A stretch of DNA of 64,000 nucleotides from Puffinus mauretanicus (Eukaryota > Chordata > Aves > Procellariiformes > Procellariidae), in assembly GCA_023333565.1 (NCBI GenBank), contig JAJKFH010004158.1, positions 992,001-1,056,000 of the forward strand, read 5' to 3'. The number at the start of each line of letters is the position of its first letter. Positions within the stretch are counted from its first letter, which is position 1. The translations under genes were made by a program, and so were the position numbers. Below, piece after piece: positions 49,261 to 60,790 of the stretch. Below the pieces are notes generated by a model. That model ran no database searches. It was not told where the DNA came from and worked only from the letters and a program-made list of their open reading frames with translations.

Positions 49261-51175
49261 ACTTTGTCTCCAGAATGCATCCCACTTACCATACAATAAT
49301 TAGTTACATTGAACAATCAGATGCAGCTCACAGAAACAGATTTTCTCAAGTATGCTAAATCCAGTACATTTTACTGCAGAATTCAGCATTTTATTATCAC
49401 GTAAGTGAAACACACACTAAAAAAATTAGAATTTCTGTTTTCACATTCTAATAGCAATCTATTCCATTAGTCACACAGAGATATTTTTGTCAAATTGGGG
49501 AGCTTCGACAAAGGCGTAATAGTATCCTGAAAATATTCTCTATGCTTGTTAAATATTTCCATCCTTTTAAAATTTTAGAAGAATGCAGAATGTAATTAGT
49601 CTGACAGTTTACGAGTTGTACGTTACTGTATGTGAGTTACAGCTATCATGAGCTGATTGAAAAAGAAGAAAAAAATCAGAAAAAAATTACAGTCAAAAGC
49701 CCCAATTTAGAAAGACATTCATGTTCGGGTATTCGTCTTAAGCAACTATGAGTAGACTGGAACCACAGGTCTTGATAACTGAGATACATCCCGAGGATTT
49801 GTTAGGTTATGATCCCACAAATTCTTCTTTTGTAAATAAGCCAGAAGTTACAGGTCATGCCAGCTGAAAGCATTACTCCTGCTTAGGTAAAAAAGAGCAA
49901 CAACGAAAAAACTGTATTAAGCTAAAGCCATGCTCTTGTGCTTCTACTCTCCTACTGTTCTGTAGGAAACAGCTGTATTTCACAAGATACAAATTTCTTG
50001 TTTCCGTTATTTGAGGATAAAAAAGAAAAATCTCTAAGCTTTAAAGGGTTTTTGGTTCTTCTTTCTATTTTGGTATTTTTAGGAAGACCCACATGTGAAG
50101 CTGAAACCTAAACATACTATCACAGGAGGAGCACATACTTTCTAAGTTTACTCACAAAGAGAACCGTTTCGTCTATTGCTACACTGGAAGTAGAATTTCA
50201 AGCTCAAAAAATAAAGTGAAAATGTTCTGACTAAAGTACTTTGTTTTCTTGCGAGGATGTGTCAGAAGAGAAAATTATCAGGGAGCACATGTATCAAGTC
50301 TCCACAAATATCTAGAATTTTAAAAGTATTGAAGGACATGGCAAATTAAATAATTCAAACACATTCCCATCATAACCCAATTGTGACTGTGGGAATGTTC
50401 CAAAGCCCCGTGAATTCAAGGGGCAGGGGGGAAGAGTTAGAAATGATCACCAGCTTCCAACGAACTTCGTATCAAGCCAAAGAGTCATTAGTACAGGATA
50501 TTATCAAGTCAAATGGAAACTCTCTGAAGTCATTACTTCCGAGATGTGCTTTGTATCTTCTCGCTCCCAGGAACTCCTTGCCTCCCATCCTCAAAGTCCT
50601 CTTCTCTTCCCCTTTTCACCTCTAATGCACTCACCAGAAAGGGAGACAGAAGAGATGTCAAACCTGATCCTTTCCCTCCAACCACACGCAAGCACAAGCC
50701 TTACGACTGCTTGCCTTCCAGTGCTTTTCACAACTATGAAGGCAATTCCAACGCTTTACAAGCAATCTCTGCGAGATCTGTAAGTCTGATCCCAAGAGCT
50801 GCTTGATAGCAGACAGCCCTCACCCAAGAGGCATTCCCAGCAGGCACAATTCATCACAAGGATGAGCGTCAAGCAAGCACGTTCAGCTGTGTTCAAAAGC
50901 GTATTTCAGAATATCTGATCACACAATAGAAGCAAGACACAGCTTGGGGCCCGAGCTGGGAGAGCCAGAGCTGCCATCAACACCGTGGAAAAACAACAGA
51001 GAAAAGAGACTAAATTCCCCTTAGGAAATTAAGTTCTCACCTGCTGTTCAGTGTCACCCCACCAAGTCGACTTGGTCCTTGGCAGAGAAATAGATGGAGG
51101 TACTAGCTGGGAGAGGGAAGGTGGCAGAACAGTTTATGAAGGCACAGACATTACATTCTCCCACACAGAAAAAAA
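49261..51175. other. Non-coding, no gene recognised
   Basis: AT-rich to 50.3 kb, then moderately GC-richer. Frames of 80-86 codons near 50.4-50.8 kb overlap one another in different phases and match nothing known. Confidence 0.5.
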
Positions 51176-51179
51176 AGTC

Positions 51180-51325
51180 TTTACTTTGAGCTTTCCCCTG
51201 CCTTCGCTGTTGCAGTTTATCTTCATCTCAACTTTATTCTGCCTCCCCCTGCATATCCCTTCAGTTTTCCTCCTCCTATTTTTCAACTTACTCCTTCCTC
51301 CTCTTCCTTCTTTTTCTATTTACTG
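51180..51325. repeat. Pyrimidine-rich tract
   Basis: About 145 bp, strongly C/T on the plus strand, especially 51245-51320 (CCTCCTCC and CTTCCTCC words). It is a mirror-like homopyrimidine sequence capable of unusual DNA structure. The 91-codon frame over it is low-complexity. Confidence 0.5.
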
Positions 51326-54300
51326 AGCTTCTCTTATTAACCCTAAACAACACTAATGAAACAATCAAGCAGCCACCTGCCTCATCATTAGGTCAAAAGC
51401 ACTTTGGGGGAAAGATCAGCCCTTCCTTACTTTGTGGTAAAACACTCAACAGACTTCCTATCTTGTTGACTTCCATTGATCACCATTAAACAAGCCAATG
51501 AGCAAACATACATGCATACACGTGTATTTATTGATTAACTACTACTTAGCTTTCCATGAACTTCAGAATATTTAGCTGTATTTTTAGCCAGTGCTGTTTT
51601 TAAAGACAGTAATTCTGTCTGGAATTGGAGTGGTGATGCACAAAACTCTCTGAGTGGTCACATGATGCAAAATGTTTTGCCTTTTTTTTTTTTTTAAGCC
51701 AGGTAGCTTCTTAAACAGAAAACAAGCTTACATTCAGCTTCAGGATAACATTTTTCCACAGATCCCCTGGGAATTCCCACTCCACTTTTGAAATAAATAA
51801 TTTAACTCATTGTAAGAAGCAGAACATCAAACAGCAGCGTCCTATAGGCAATACCTCTGGTGTTCTAAAAATACACGCTTCAAAATCAGTAATTGAGAAA
51901 TTTAGATTTATATAGAAATTTTCCTAAGAACAGCATAGGGAAGTATTACTAAGATGCAGTGTGTTTACAACGCAGTAATACTGCCAACATGAGACACAAA
52001 CTTTTCTCAAAGAAATGAGCAGCATAATGGAAAAGCGCATACTTGATCATATCTACTTGAAAGCCACTATATAAAGTAATTTGGAATAATTAAAGATATA
52101 ATAACCTCTGACACCTGTACTGCTGTATAGAAGGAAAGAGAGAGAACGCTGCCTGGATTTTACACGCCCCCCCCAGATATATTAGCTTTATTTCTCTCTG
52201 GATTTAAAACAGAAATAGGCTTGTAAAATTTTTTGGCCTTGTTTCGCTGTAGGAAAGAGCCTTACAGAGCAGCAGATTTACAGCGTCCTTCGGTTGGATG
52301 ACACAGGACAGGCTTGGGGCAGTGCTGGGGACATGCACACACACTGAAGAGCCACCGCACACCGAGTGTCACCAGGCACGGCCACCACACTTCTCTCATG
52401 CTGAACCACAGTGTCCAACTTTAATAAGCATTCACTTAAAAATCAGTCTAGGAGCGTTTTAAACGCTTCCTTCTCCCTCTCCCTATGGGAGCCTTGAGAA
52501 ACTAAGTCTGGAAAAAGCCTCTCGGCAGGACAGTGATGTAGTTCAGCCACCTTGCTGCGATCAACAGAGCACAGCTCTCCCTGTCTGCCAAGCAACAGCC
52601 AAAGGAACCGATCTGACATCGTCATTAGGGTGAACTTTTCAAAAGAGGAACTAAAGACTAGTTTTTCCTTTTCTTCCACAGATTCAGGCTAGCCTGACTT
52701 TTCCCAGCTGTTATCACAAGAAAAAAAGCCATTTTTTTCATGGGAGCTCCTCCCTCCATTGCAGGAACAAAAAAAGCCAAAATATTCTGGTTTAGATGCT
52801 TACAGCTCATGAAAGCTGTATTTTCTTAGCGCTCTCCTCTATTTATCCCGCATCTCTTCCCATATGCCTGAAGGGGACCTTTGTGGTCCCAACCGACCAA
52901 GTCACTTGCGCTGACGCTCGCTTTACCCTTACATAATCCCTACACATACAAAAGGGAGATGGTGGAAATTAAAGAGGTAAAAAGAAGAAGATTTGGAAAA
53001 AGAAGAGACCCAACGAGTCAATATGCCACCTTTCCTCCACCTTCCCACAAGCCAAGTAATTCTAAGTGCCTCAGAGCCTCCTCGCCAGCCTACTGAGCTG
53101 TGATGGACTCAGTTCTCTTAGAAGTGGTCACCAAAGTAACAACACTGAAAATAAGCTTAACATCTTTTTTAAACTTAAAAAAAAAAAAAATCTTTTCCTT
53201 TTGAGTTTCAAATACCAGTAATACCTCAGACTTAAAGAATGCACTCTACTTGCATGATAATGACCATAATTAGTGTGAGCAATCATTTACTGTCAGAAAC
53301 TAATATCTCCAACCAAGTATATTAAATTCAATATATTTTCATTAGTTATAACAGACAGAGACTTGGCTTTTAACTGACACGCACAATATATTCATTGTTA
53401 TTACTAGCACTATACAAGATAATGGAAAAGTGGGTGGGGAGAAATAGAAGATTTAAAAAACACCATGAAAGGAAGGTCTCGGTTTTCTATGCATAAAGCT
53501 GCCCAAAAGCTGTGTAAATCACCTCTCACAGGCTGACAAGCCCTCTGCATTTTTAATCAGGCCTCCTATTAGCTATTACAGAACGTACAAGGAACTTGAA
53601 TATACTGTAAGCCAGAAGACTTATGTTTTAATGAAAAAATGTTATGTTCAGCAGCTTACATTAGTAAACTTACTTCAAAGAATTCTCACATACTGTGATT
53701 TCAAAGCAAGGTGAAAATAATAAAAAGCCAAATTCTTCTATGACTTGGACCCAGTAAGCTCCAAAGCCAGAAATAAACGTATACCTCGACCCAAAGCGTG
53801 AGTTCTTTGGCACTCCACATAAAGAGCTGCTGGAAGAAGCCCTGCACTGCCTCCTCAAAGAGCGTGCCACATTTTACCTGCATTATTCCCCCTGCAAGAA
53901 GCCATTGCTGTATGGATCTATTCTCTTTAAAGAGCTGAAGAATTAGCCATTTATATTTTCCAACTACCATTCAGAGTATTTATCTTCTCGTGTGATATGA
54001 TATTACATAGTAATGCAATTATTGGAAATTAATTATATGAAATGGCTCCCATGAGAATTACTCCATGCATCACACATTTAATTATGAATATTTTTGTAGT
54101 GCCACTAAATATGGAAGATACTCAATCTGCGTATGCTGATGTATTTCAGATAATAACCCCCTGCCACAACCCATTTCTTCCTAAAAATCTCTTTATAAAG
54201 ACAACTCTGTGCTTAGAGTGTTTCAGCTCACTTCCATTACACCACATAATGATTGCCAAATAATAGAAATGATTGCATGCAGAAGGAAAAATACAGAATT

Positions 54301-54985
54301 AAGGGCATAACAACACACTTAACTCTGCTGGAGTGGTTTGTGTTGTTGTTTTTTGGGTTTTGGTTGTTTGTTTTTTTTTTTTTTTAAATCAACACTTGTT
54401 ATATTCCATGATTTGTTGAGAACTGTAAGTACCGCATGAAAAAGCAGATGAATCTGCATAACTGCATTAAACTAGATTATATATGATTTACTTTCACCAC
54501 CATATCAGAAAACAACAAGCAACACCTATCAAAAATAAATAAATCACTATTTGCTATGTTTAGTACATATTCTTCACCTTACCTTTTCCTCACTAAACTC
54601 CAGCTATCTTACTACAGTATCCAAACCAATTCAAGCTTAAGTTTCCTCAGCAAAAGTAGCAGCACAAAAACACACCTGAAAAACACATTCATGAAATATT
54701 TTGCAGTCCGTACAAAACATGACTTTCTTGAAAAGCAGTTTCTCTTAACAGCATGGTAACTGGTAGTAGTAGTAAGTAATGGGAACACAGAGAAGAGGGG
54801 CCTCTCAAAATCTGCTAGTTCAAGGACAGTATCACATAAACCCTTTCATAAACTTTTCATGTTCCCTCTTCACTCCCTCCCCAGCACCCCAAGTCAACAT
54901 CAGAACCTAATTTTGTGAGTCTTTTCCAGGTTCAGACGAACAGAGCCAGTTCATGCTACCATCAACATTTCTCTTCCATCTCCCT
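51326..54985. other. Non-coding, no gene recognised
   Basis: Includes T-rich tracts at about 51681-51695 and 54341-54385 (the latter preceded by TTGTTG/GGTTTT words), an A-run at 53177-53190, and a C-run at about 52167-52175. The part 52240-52680 is GC-richer. No exon or repeat family was recognised. Confidence 0.5.
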
Positions 54986-54989
54986 ACCT

Positions 54990-55180
54990 GATGTATGTCC
55001 GTCCTGTAATGAAGGATAGCTCTCATTTCTCCAAGCAACCGAAGCTCCCTCTCCTCCAACAACTCTTTACCTACCCCAGAGAGATCTCTCTCGAAGGCAG
55101 AGGACCAGAATCATACACAATATTCCAGGAACTCACCTTCCCTAGCACTGCCCTGGTGCTCTCTGAGGCACTGCAGCCTG
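54990..55180 (-). mobile_element. Decayed CR1/L3-type LINE, C-terminal reverse transcriptase fragment
   Basis: The minus strand over 55133-55104 translates to EFLEYCV*FW, matching the LEYCVQFW block near the C-terminus of CR1-type reverse transcriptase with the Gln codon turned into a stop. Downstream on the same strand (about 55080-55000) the frame reads ...ELLEERELRLLGEMRAI, compatible with the E-E-R-L-R-x-L-G-L segment that follows in the family. Strongly diverged and inactive. This is a different part of the protein from the copy at 27.3-27.8 kb. Confidence 0.6.
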
Positions 55181-55830
55181 CTCTTATCTTTTTTCACAGC
55201 TGCACAGTATCAGCAGCTGACCACCATCTTCTCCTCAGCTAATCACCTGTGAAGCTAGCACACCTGGGTCCTTTCTCCCCACCACCCTTTCCAAGTAGTC
55301 CACTCCCCACAAAATGGCAGCAGCTTTTATTATTCCCCATTCCACAAAAGACCCCCTTTATCTCTTCTCACTCACACAAGTCCAGAACTCTGTAAGAGAT
55401 TTTGCCAAGTCACCCCCATATTTACCTTGTCCCATGTAACTCATGGCACTCCCAGGCTCCTGCACACACCTTCCCAAACTTCCAGGGAGCTCAGCTGCAT
55501 GGATATCATGCAAAGGGGTTGTAAGCCCAAAGTAGCAAGAGTAAAATCTTTTTTTTCCCCTGACTTTTTTTCTATTAATGGAAAAACCCTGTGTTAAATA
55601 CCAAAAAACCCTCAGTATTCTCTGATTTCACAAGATCCTCTACGCCATTCTTTTCATCATTGCACATAAGGAGAAAAACTTACTGCTGATTTTTTAAGAT
55701 CTATTTTCAAAGAAACACTGAAAATGAGCCCGTTTAATTACTTTAAAAAGTGGGACTTGCACCATCAAAGTCTTAAAATTCTTCACAACTGTTCTTCCCT
55801 CCTAAGAATGGCAGAAGTTGCGGGAACTGA
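55181..55830. other. Non-coding, no gene recognised
   Basis: C/T-rich to about 55500, then AT-rich. It may hold further eroded LINE sequence that I cannot align by eye. Confidence 0.4.
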
Positions 55831-55834
55831 ACAG

Positions 55835-55868
55835 TCATACTGTTCATGCGGGAACATGAACAGTATGA
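55835..55868. repeat. 14-bp perfect inverted repeat, 6-nt loop
   Basis: TCATACTGTTCATG (55835-55848), spacer CGGGAA, then CATGAACAGTATGA (55855-55868). The preceding CGGGAACTGAACAGTCATAC (55821-55840) is also a direct near-copy of the loop plus right arm (CGGGAACATGAACAGTATGA, 55849-55868). The combination of a direct and an inverted copy is typical of template-switch mutation. Confidence 0.85.
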
Positions 55869-56820
55869 AGAAATCATACTTCTTTACATGCTAGTAGTTA
55901 AACCACCTTCTTCTAAATCAGTCGAAGTGAAAAATGCACAAGCTCAAAAAGAAAGGACTTCAATCATCGTGAATGTAACATGATGCACTGTGGCGTATCT
56001 CTAGTCTCGGAACGATGTCCCAGTCAGATGCATTTCTGGGGCAAACCAAAACCAGCCCCCAAAACAACAATGTTAGGGCCACAAACGAAGCAAAAAGAGA
56101 CCTGGGCCACCACTCGGGAGGGTGCTGGTTTGGACATAGACCAGACCGTACCTGTGGACCCCAGAAAGCAGCCCAGAGATAGAGTACAAAGCCACGGTGT
56201 CCAGTGCAGATGCTGCATTCTACAAGAGTAATGTCGAAAAACAGTCCGCAGGTCTTATTTGAAAAGCAATTCTTCATACCACCTCCTTCTTTTGGATAAA
56301 TCACCTCCTTTGGGTACGGGGGGCCCACAGTCAACAAAATATCCCTACTCAAAAAACATCTGAACGTGAAGTTAAGCAGAGACACGCTTACATGCTATTG
56401 CTGACTGGAAGCCATTGCTCAATTTAGCAAAGCAATTAAATACATGATTATTCAGAAGTAAACTTATATTCGAACCATCTGAACCTTCCTTATGCTTATC
56501 GTTAAGCAGATTCTAAGGAAGTTGTCTGAAAGAAGTCATATGGATCTGATTTTTCAAATTATTTATGAGCAAATGTGTAGGGCTAGCTGTCAAAACAAAG
56601 GAAACAAACATGTCACATGTAAATAAATCTAAACAGTCCCTGATTTGCAAAATCAGTTTTTGCATTTCTGAACATAACAAAATTCAAATCACGAGCCAGG
56701 ATGATGATGTTTCACATGAACATCGAGATCATCTTTTGTCATTCATGAAGCTGTCATCTACATAAGATTTTATTTTCAACCTACTAAGGATTTTGCTATA
56801 CCCCCAGTAGTACATTCAAT
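55869..56820. other. Non-coding, no gene recognised
   Basis: A 141-codon minus-strand frame (56385-55960) overlaps an 83-codon plus-strand frame. Its translation is Trp- and Leu-rich and matches no known family. The region is moderately GC-rich, which favours open frames. Confidence 0.4.
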
Positions 56821-56828
56821 GTGCAATA

Positions 56829-56841
56829 CCACCAGGTGGCA
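56829..56841 (+). promoter_or_regulatory. CTCF-type core motif
   Basis: CCACCAGGTGGCA fits the CTCF core CCASYAGRKGGC at all twelve core positions. The part CCACC-A-GGTGG is also palindromic and contains the E-box CACCTG on the opposite strand, so a ZEB/Snail-type factor is an alternative reader. It stands alone in AT-rich DNA. Occupancy depends on the wider motif and methylation. Confidence 0.5.
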
Positions 56842-59800
56842 ATTTGAAGCACTAACATTTAGATCTTCTTCAGGTGCACATTATCATTCTACAATCAAGT
56901 TACACTGAAAATTCCTCGCACCAGAAACAAATCAGCTACTTACTGCTAGAATTAATAACTAATAAAAATCTGTATTTCTATTTTAAACAACATTTTCTAT
57001 ACAAGAACTTTTATTACTTCATTGCCATTTGTGAAAGTTTCTTACTAATATAGCAAAATGGGTGCAAAAAACTTTCAAAATCTTTTATATATGGAGAATT
57101 TGAAACACGAGGAACCCAGTTTGAATCGAATCTAACAGAAAATGGATTTTGCTACTAAAAAATCATTCAACTTGAAAGCTTCTTTTTTGAAGAAGATGTG
57201 GGGAAGCAGGATAAGGAGACCACCGTGGAAAATCTGTTTACAGCCTTACCCCAGGTGTCTCTTTCTACCAAACGGAAAGCGTAAGAATTGCAAAGAAGTT
57301 GTGGGAGATAGAAGAGAGTATCGCTTTTTGAGTGAAGTTTGAAAGCAGCATTGATGGGGAATAGGGCACAGGAGAAATTTTAAGAAAACACTATGCTGCT
57401 TAAGGAAGTTAGGCTGGGTATGGGCACGAACACCTGTCATAAAGGGAAGGAGCAGCGTAATTTTGCAGATTGTGTAGGTTGTAGATTGAATCAGTTCGGA
57501 TAGAAAAGCTGGAGAGTTTAAAGAGACTTCTTAAGTCCTGAATATTCATTTGTAGAAAACCTTCTGTCATTTTCTTACTGCAGATTTCAGGCCTGCGTTG
57601 TCTGTTATCAGGTAATTTTGCAGTCCTAATGGCCTGACTCAGTTGGAATCTTTAGTAACATGTTGATACAAAATGATAATATAACAACAGGCTCCTTGTT
57701 TTACTGTGACGCTTTGTCTCAAAGGCAGAGAAAACCTATTCGCGTTAGAAATTCCACTACATCAAGCAATAAAACACACAGGATTTATACTGCATGCCTC
57801 CTGAAATTAAAGACAGTTCTACAGGGAGAAGAACTAGAAAAGATAAGTTAAAAAACTTTCTTTAGCCCCCTCCAAAAGCCTTTGTGGAAATTTAGTCAGG
57901 AGAGTTACCCAGAGCACCATCAACTGGCGCAAGCTGAGAGAAGATATTCAAGTTCAAGGCCTGGTCATCTTAATTGGGAGAAAGTATTAAAAAGTTAAAA
58001 AGCCAAAGTCACTTAAATCTAAAAAGCCCCAATAAATGTTACATGTCAAACAGGGTCAAACTCAACAGAGAGGACTCGGCCATCACCCTGTAATGGAGGC
58101 CTCTTCAAAAGCTTCTTTTAAATTCATTTATTGCGCTTTGTACTGTCAGAACAGACTGGAACCAGGGAGCGCACTGAGAAAAATACTACTTTGCAATCCT
58201 CTCCTTCCGTGGCTTCACTCCACACAAAGGACGACCCCGAAATACTCCAAGCATTTGCACATGTGCAAGGCAGCCTGAGTGTGGGTCTTGACCTTGATTT
58301 TGGGACGTCTGTTGCAGATCTTCGCATCTCTTCCTTAAAGTATTAAAAACACCTTAAAAATATACAAGTTAATAACATGTGAAAACCTTTGTTATGCCGC
58401 ATAAGCCCATGCCAGTCTCTCGAAAACCACCTATTGTCACTTTGATTTTACAAAGGTCTTTACAACTCTAGCAAGGGAAGACCAATTCTGCGGCTGTTAG
58501 TCCCCTGCCTGATGTCAGGGAAGTTCCTGCATTTCATAACTCTCCCAACGAGAGGAGACCACCAGCAATGCTGCTCACCCATCAAAAGGAAACCCAGAAC
58601 AGTTTAGTGAGCAAGCGCGTGGTACTTTCTCACTGCAGTAGTTACACCCTGCTCTACGCAAATCGTTTCAAGCAAAATTTTCAAAGGCACAATGGATGCA
58701 GGGAGGCATCTTAAGAGGGAAAAACACAGGAAATTATCACCTAAAAATCCTGTGTCATGAACAGTCTCCCCCTTTATCTGTGCTTCTCCATCCAGAAAAC
58801 AAGAATACTGCTAGTTGCTTAAGTATCTTTAATGGTGCTTTAACAATTAATGCATTATAGCGCCATTTAAGTTACTAGAGATAAGTATGGGCCTTTGAAA
58901 GACAACAGAGTACGGCTGAATACGTGGAGACCGGATTAACTGATTCATTCAAAAAGGAATCATTTTGACCACGTAGTTTAAAGCTGGCAGAGCAAAAGCT
59001 CTAGAGGCGGCTGAGCAAATAAACCACAAAAATACTTTGACAAAAAGCAAAAGACAACAGAGTGTGCAAGAGAGTACAGAGGCGAGCAAAAGAATAGCAT
59101 AAAGAGAGATGCAGTTCTTTTTCAAAGAAGTGAAAAAACGGAGAACAGGAAAGATAGGAGAAAAATAAAGTAAATTAAGGCAAGAAAAATCAAATGTAAG
59201 GAAATGGATGAATTGTATTAGAGAATTGGGGAAAAAAATATAATGGAGAGAAAAATGCAACTAAGCAAGCCATGCTGCAAACAGAATTAAGTATAAATGC
59301 GCTTCCATTTTGCTGAATTTCCTGGGGGCAGAAACCCAGGGATTTTTACCTTGAATCTAGATGTGGGTAATACAGGAATGCAGTTAAATTCTCCAGCCTG
59401 AATGATGCTGTCTATGTATATGAGGGTAGAAGCTCTCCCTATGAAACTTTTGCTGCATCTGACTGAGGTTAAGAATCTGAAGTTAAAAGCAGGAAAGGCA
59501 AATCAGATCTTCCAATTTTGAGATTTTTCTAACATACATCTCCTTCCGAGGCAGAAGCATAGCTATTAAAACGCAAGTCAGTTAACAGACCATTAATGAC
59601 TTGGTGGAGTCTCTTTCATAAAAATTTTGGAGCAAAATGTTAAATGTTCATATTTAAGGAAGTAATCAAAAGATGAGTACTTTGTACTGGGACTGGAAAG
59701 AATGGCCTACCTTCCCTCATCCTTTCAGCCTCTCTCACAAGGAAATACAAGATACATTCAATTCTTTAACCACCACAGATTTTCTGTGTTGATTCCTTGA

Positions 59801-60650
59801 CGAACAACTATGATCTATTCCGAGATTATCTTCAAGTACCTAAATATGCAGGGAAAGTTTCTGTATTAGCCTCTGAGGTCTCTGAACTTTAGATTCTTTC
59901 ATTTTATTCATTTTTTTAGACTGTAATTTTAACGGAGCTTTACGACACTTCAGATTGCGTAGCACAATTTGTGTTACATGAGTCAGGAAGCCATGCAGGG
60001 AACTTTTGTATAGAGCCACAATGGACCAGTGCTGAGTATTACCTGCATTTTGGCATCTTTTGCTTGGTTGGCACGCTTTAAGGGAGCAACGGCACACTGT
60101 AACCCCTGGATGCTGGCTTACTTTGGATCCTTACACAGTTCACCCATATAACCAACATTTCGTTTAGCATACTTCAGCTGATAGCACACTTCGGTTTATA
60201 AAGAAGCTAACTGCATTAGGATATTCAAGCTATCTGCCGCAAGACTGTAGGTCACAGAAACAGTGTCAGATAAAAGGAGCTAAGCCTGATCTCTCTTTTG
60301 TCTCACAGATTACAAGCTAGTCCGGAGTCTAAAAGAAGATGTGTAAATCCTAATTATTCAGGACTGCCAGGAGTATCAGTTTCTTGCACAAAGGAACACC
60401 TGGCACAAAATAAACCTGAAAAGCCTGATGTGAATATTTTTTTAGAGGACTTCCTGGGGAATGTCTTCCCTTTCCAGCTAGTACCTTCCTCACCCTTCCT
60501 TCCAGCGTGATGGGAAGCTTAGAATCACGCTTAAATCATAATTTAATCATAATGATGGACTAAAATAATTGCCTACAGAAAGCTATTCTCCAGCCTGCAC
60601 GCAGCTTAAAACTCAATCCTTTACTCACAGACAGGGTCCCCTCAATGCTG
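56842..60650. other. Non-coding, no gene recognised
   Basis: AT-rich. The part 59030-59260 is purine-rich on the plus strand, producing a hydrophobic 103-codon minus-strand frame that I treat as an artefact. Other frames are under 90 codons. No repeat family was recognised. Confidence 0.5.
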
Positions 60651-60679
60651 CTTCAGACATGCACCATATTGATTCTCCT

Positions 60680-60790
60680 GCCATACATAGGCATACCTAG
60701 AAGTAAGGCAAAAGTTCAAGCTTGTGCAAAATGTGGCTGCTCAGAAACATTCATTAGCATTTCTCCAACTAGAAGGGATTAATTTGTTTC
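60680..60790 (+). mobile_element. Possible L2-type LINE reverse transcriptase remnant
   Basis: The plus-strand frame at 60691-60771 reads AYLEVRQKFKLVQNVAAQK. This resembles the L-x-x-L-Q-L-V-Q-N-A-A-A-R block near the C-terminus of L2-type reverse transcriptases. An in-frame stop immediately upstream and the lack of clear similarity further downstream mean it is at best a very old fragment. Chance similarity of a short block cannot be excluded. Confidence 0.35.

Noticed and set aside
55960..56385. 141-codon minus-strand frame
   Set aside because: No known family, Trp-rich by composition, overlapped by a plus-strand frame; no splice or promoter support.
58949..59260. 103-codon hydrophobic minus-strand frame
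   Set aside because: Antisense to A/G-rich DNA, so Phe and Leu richness is expected by chance.
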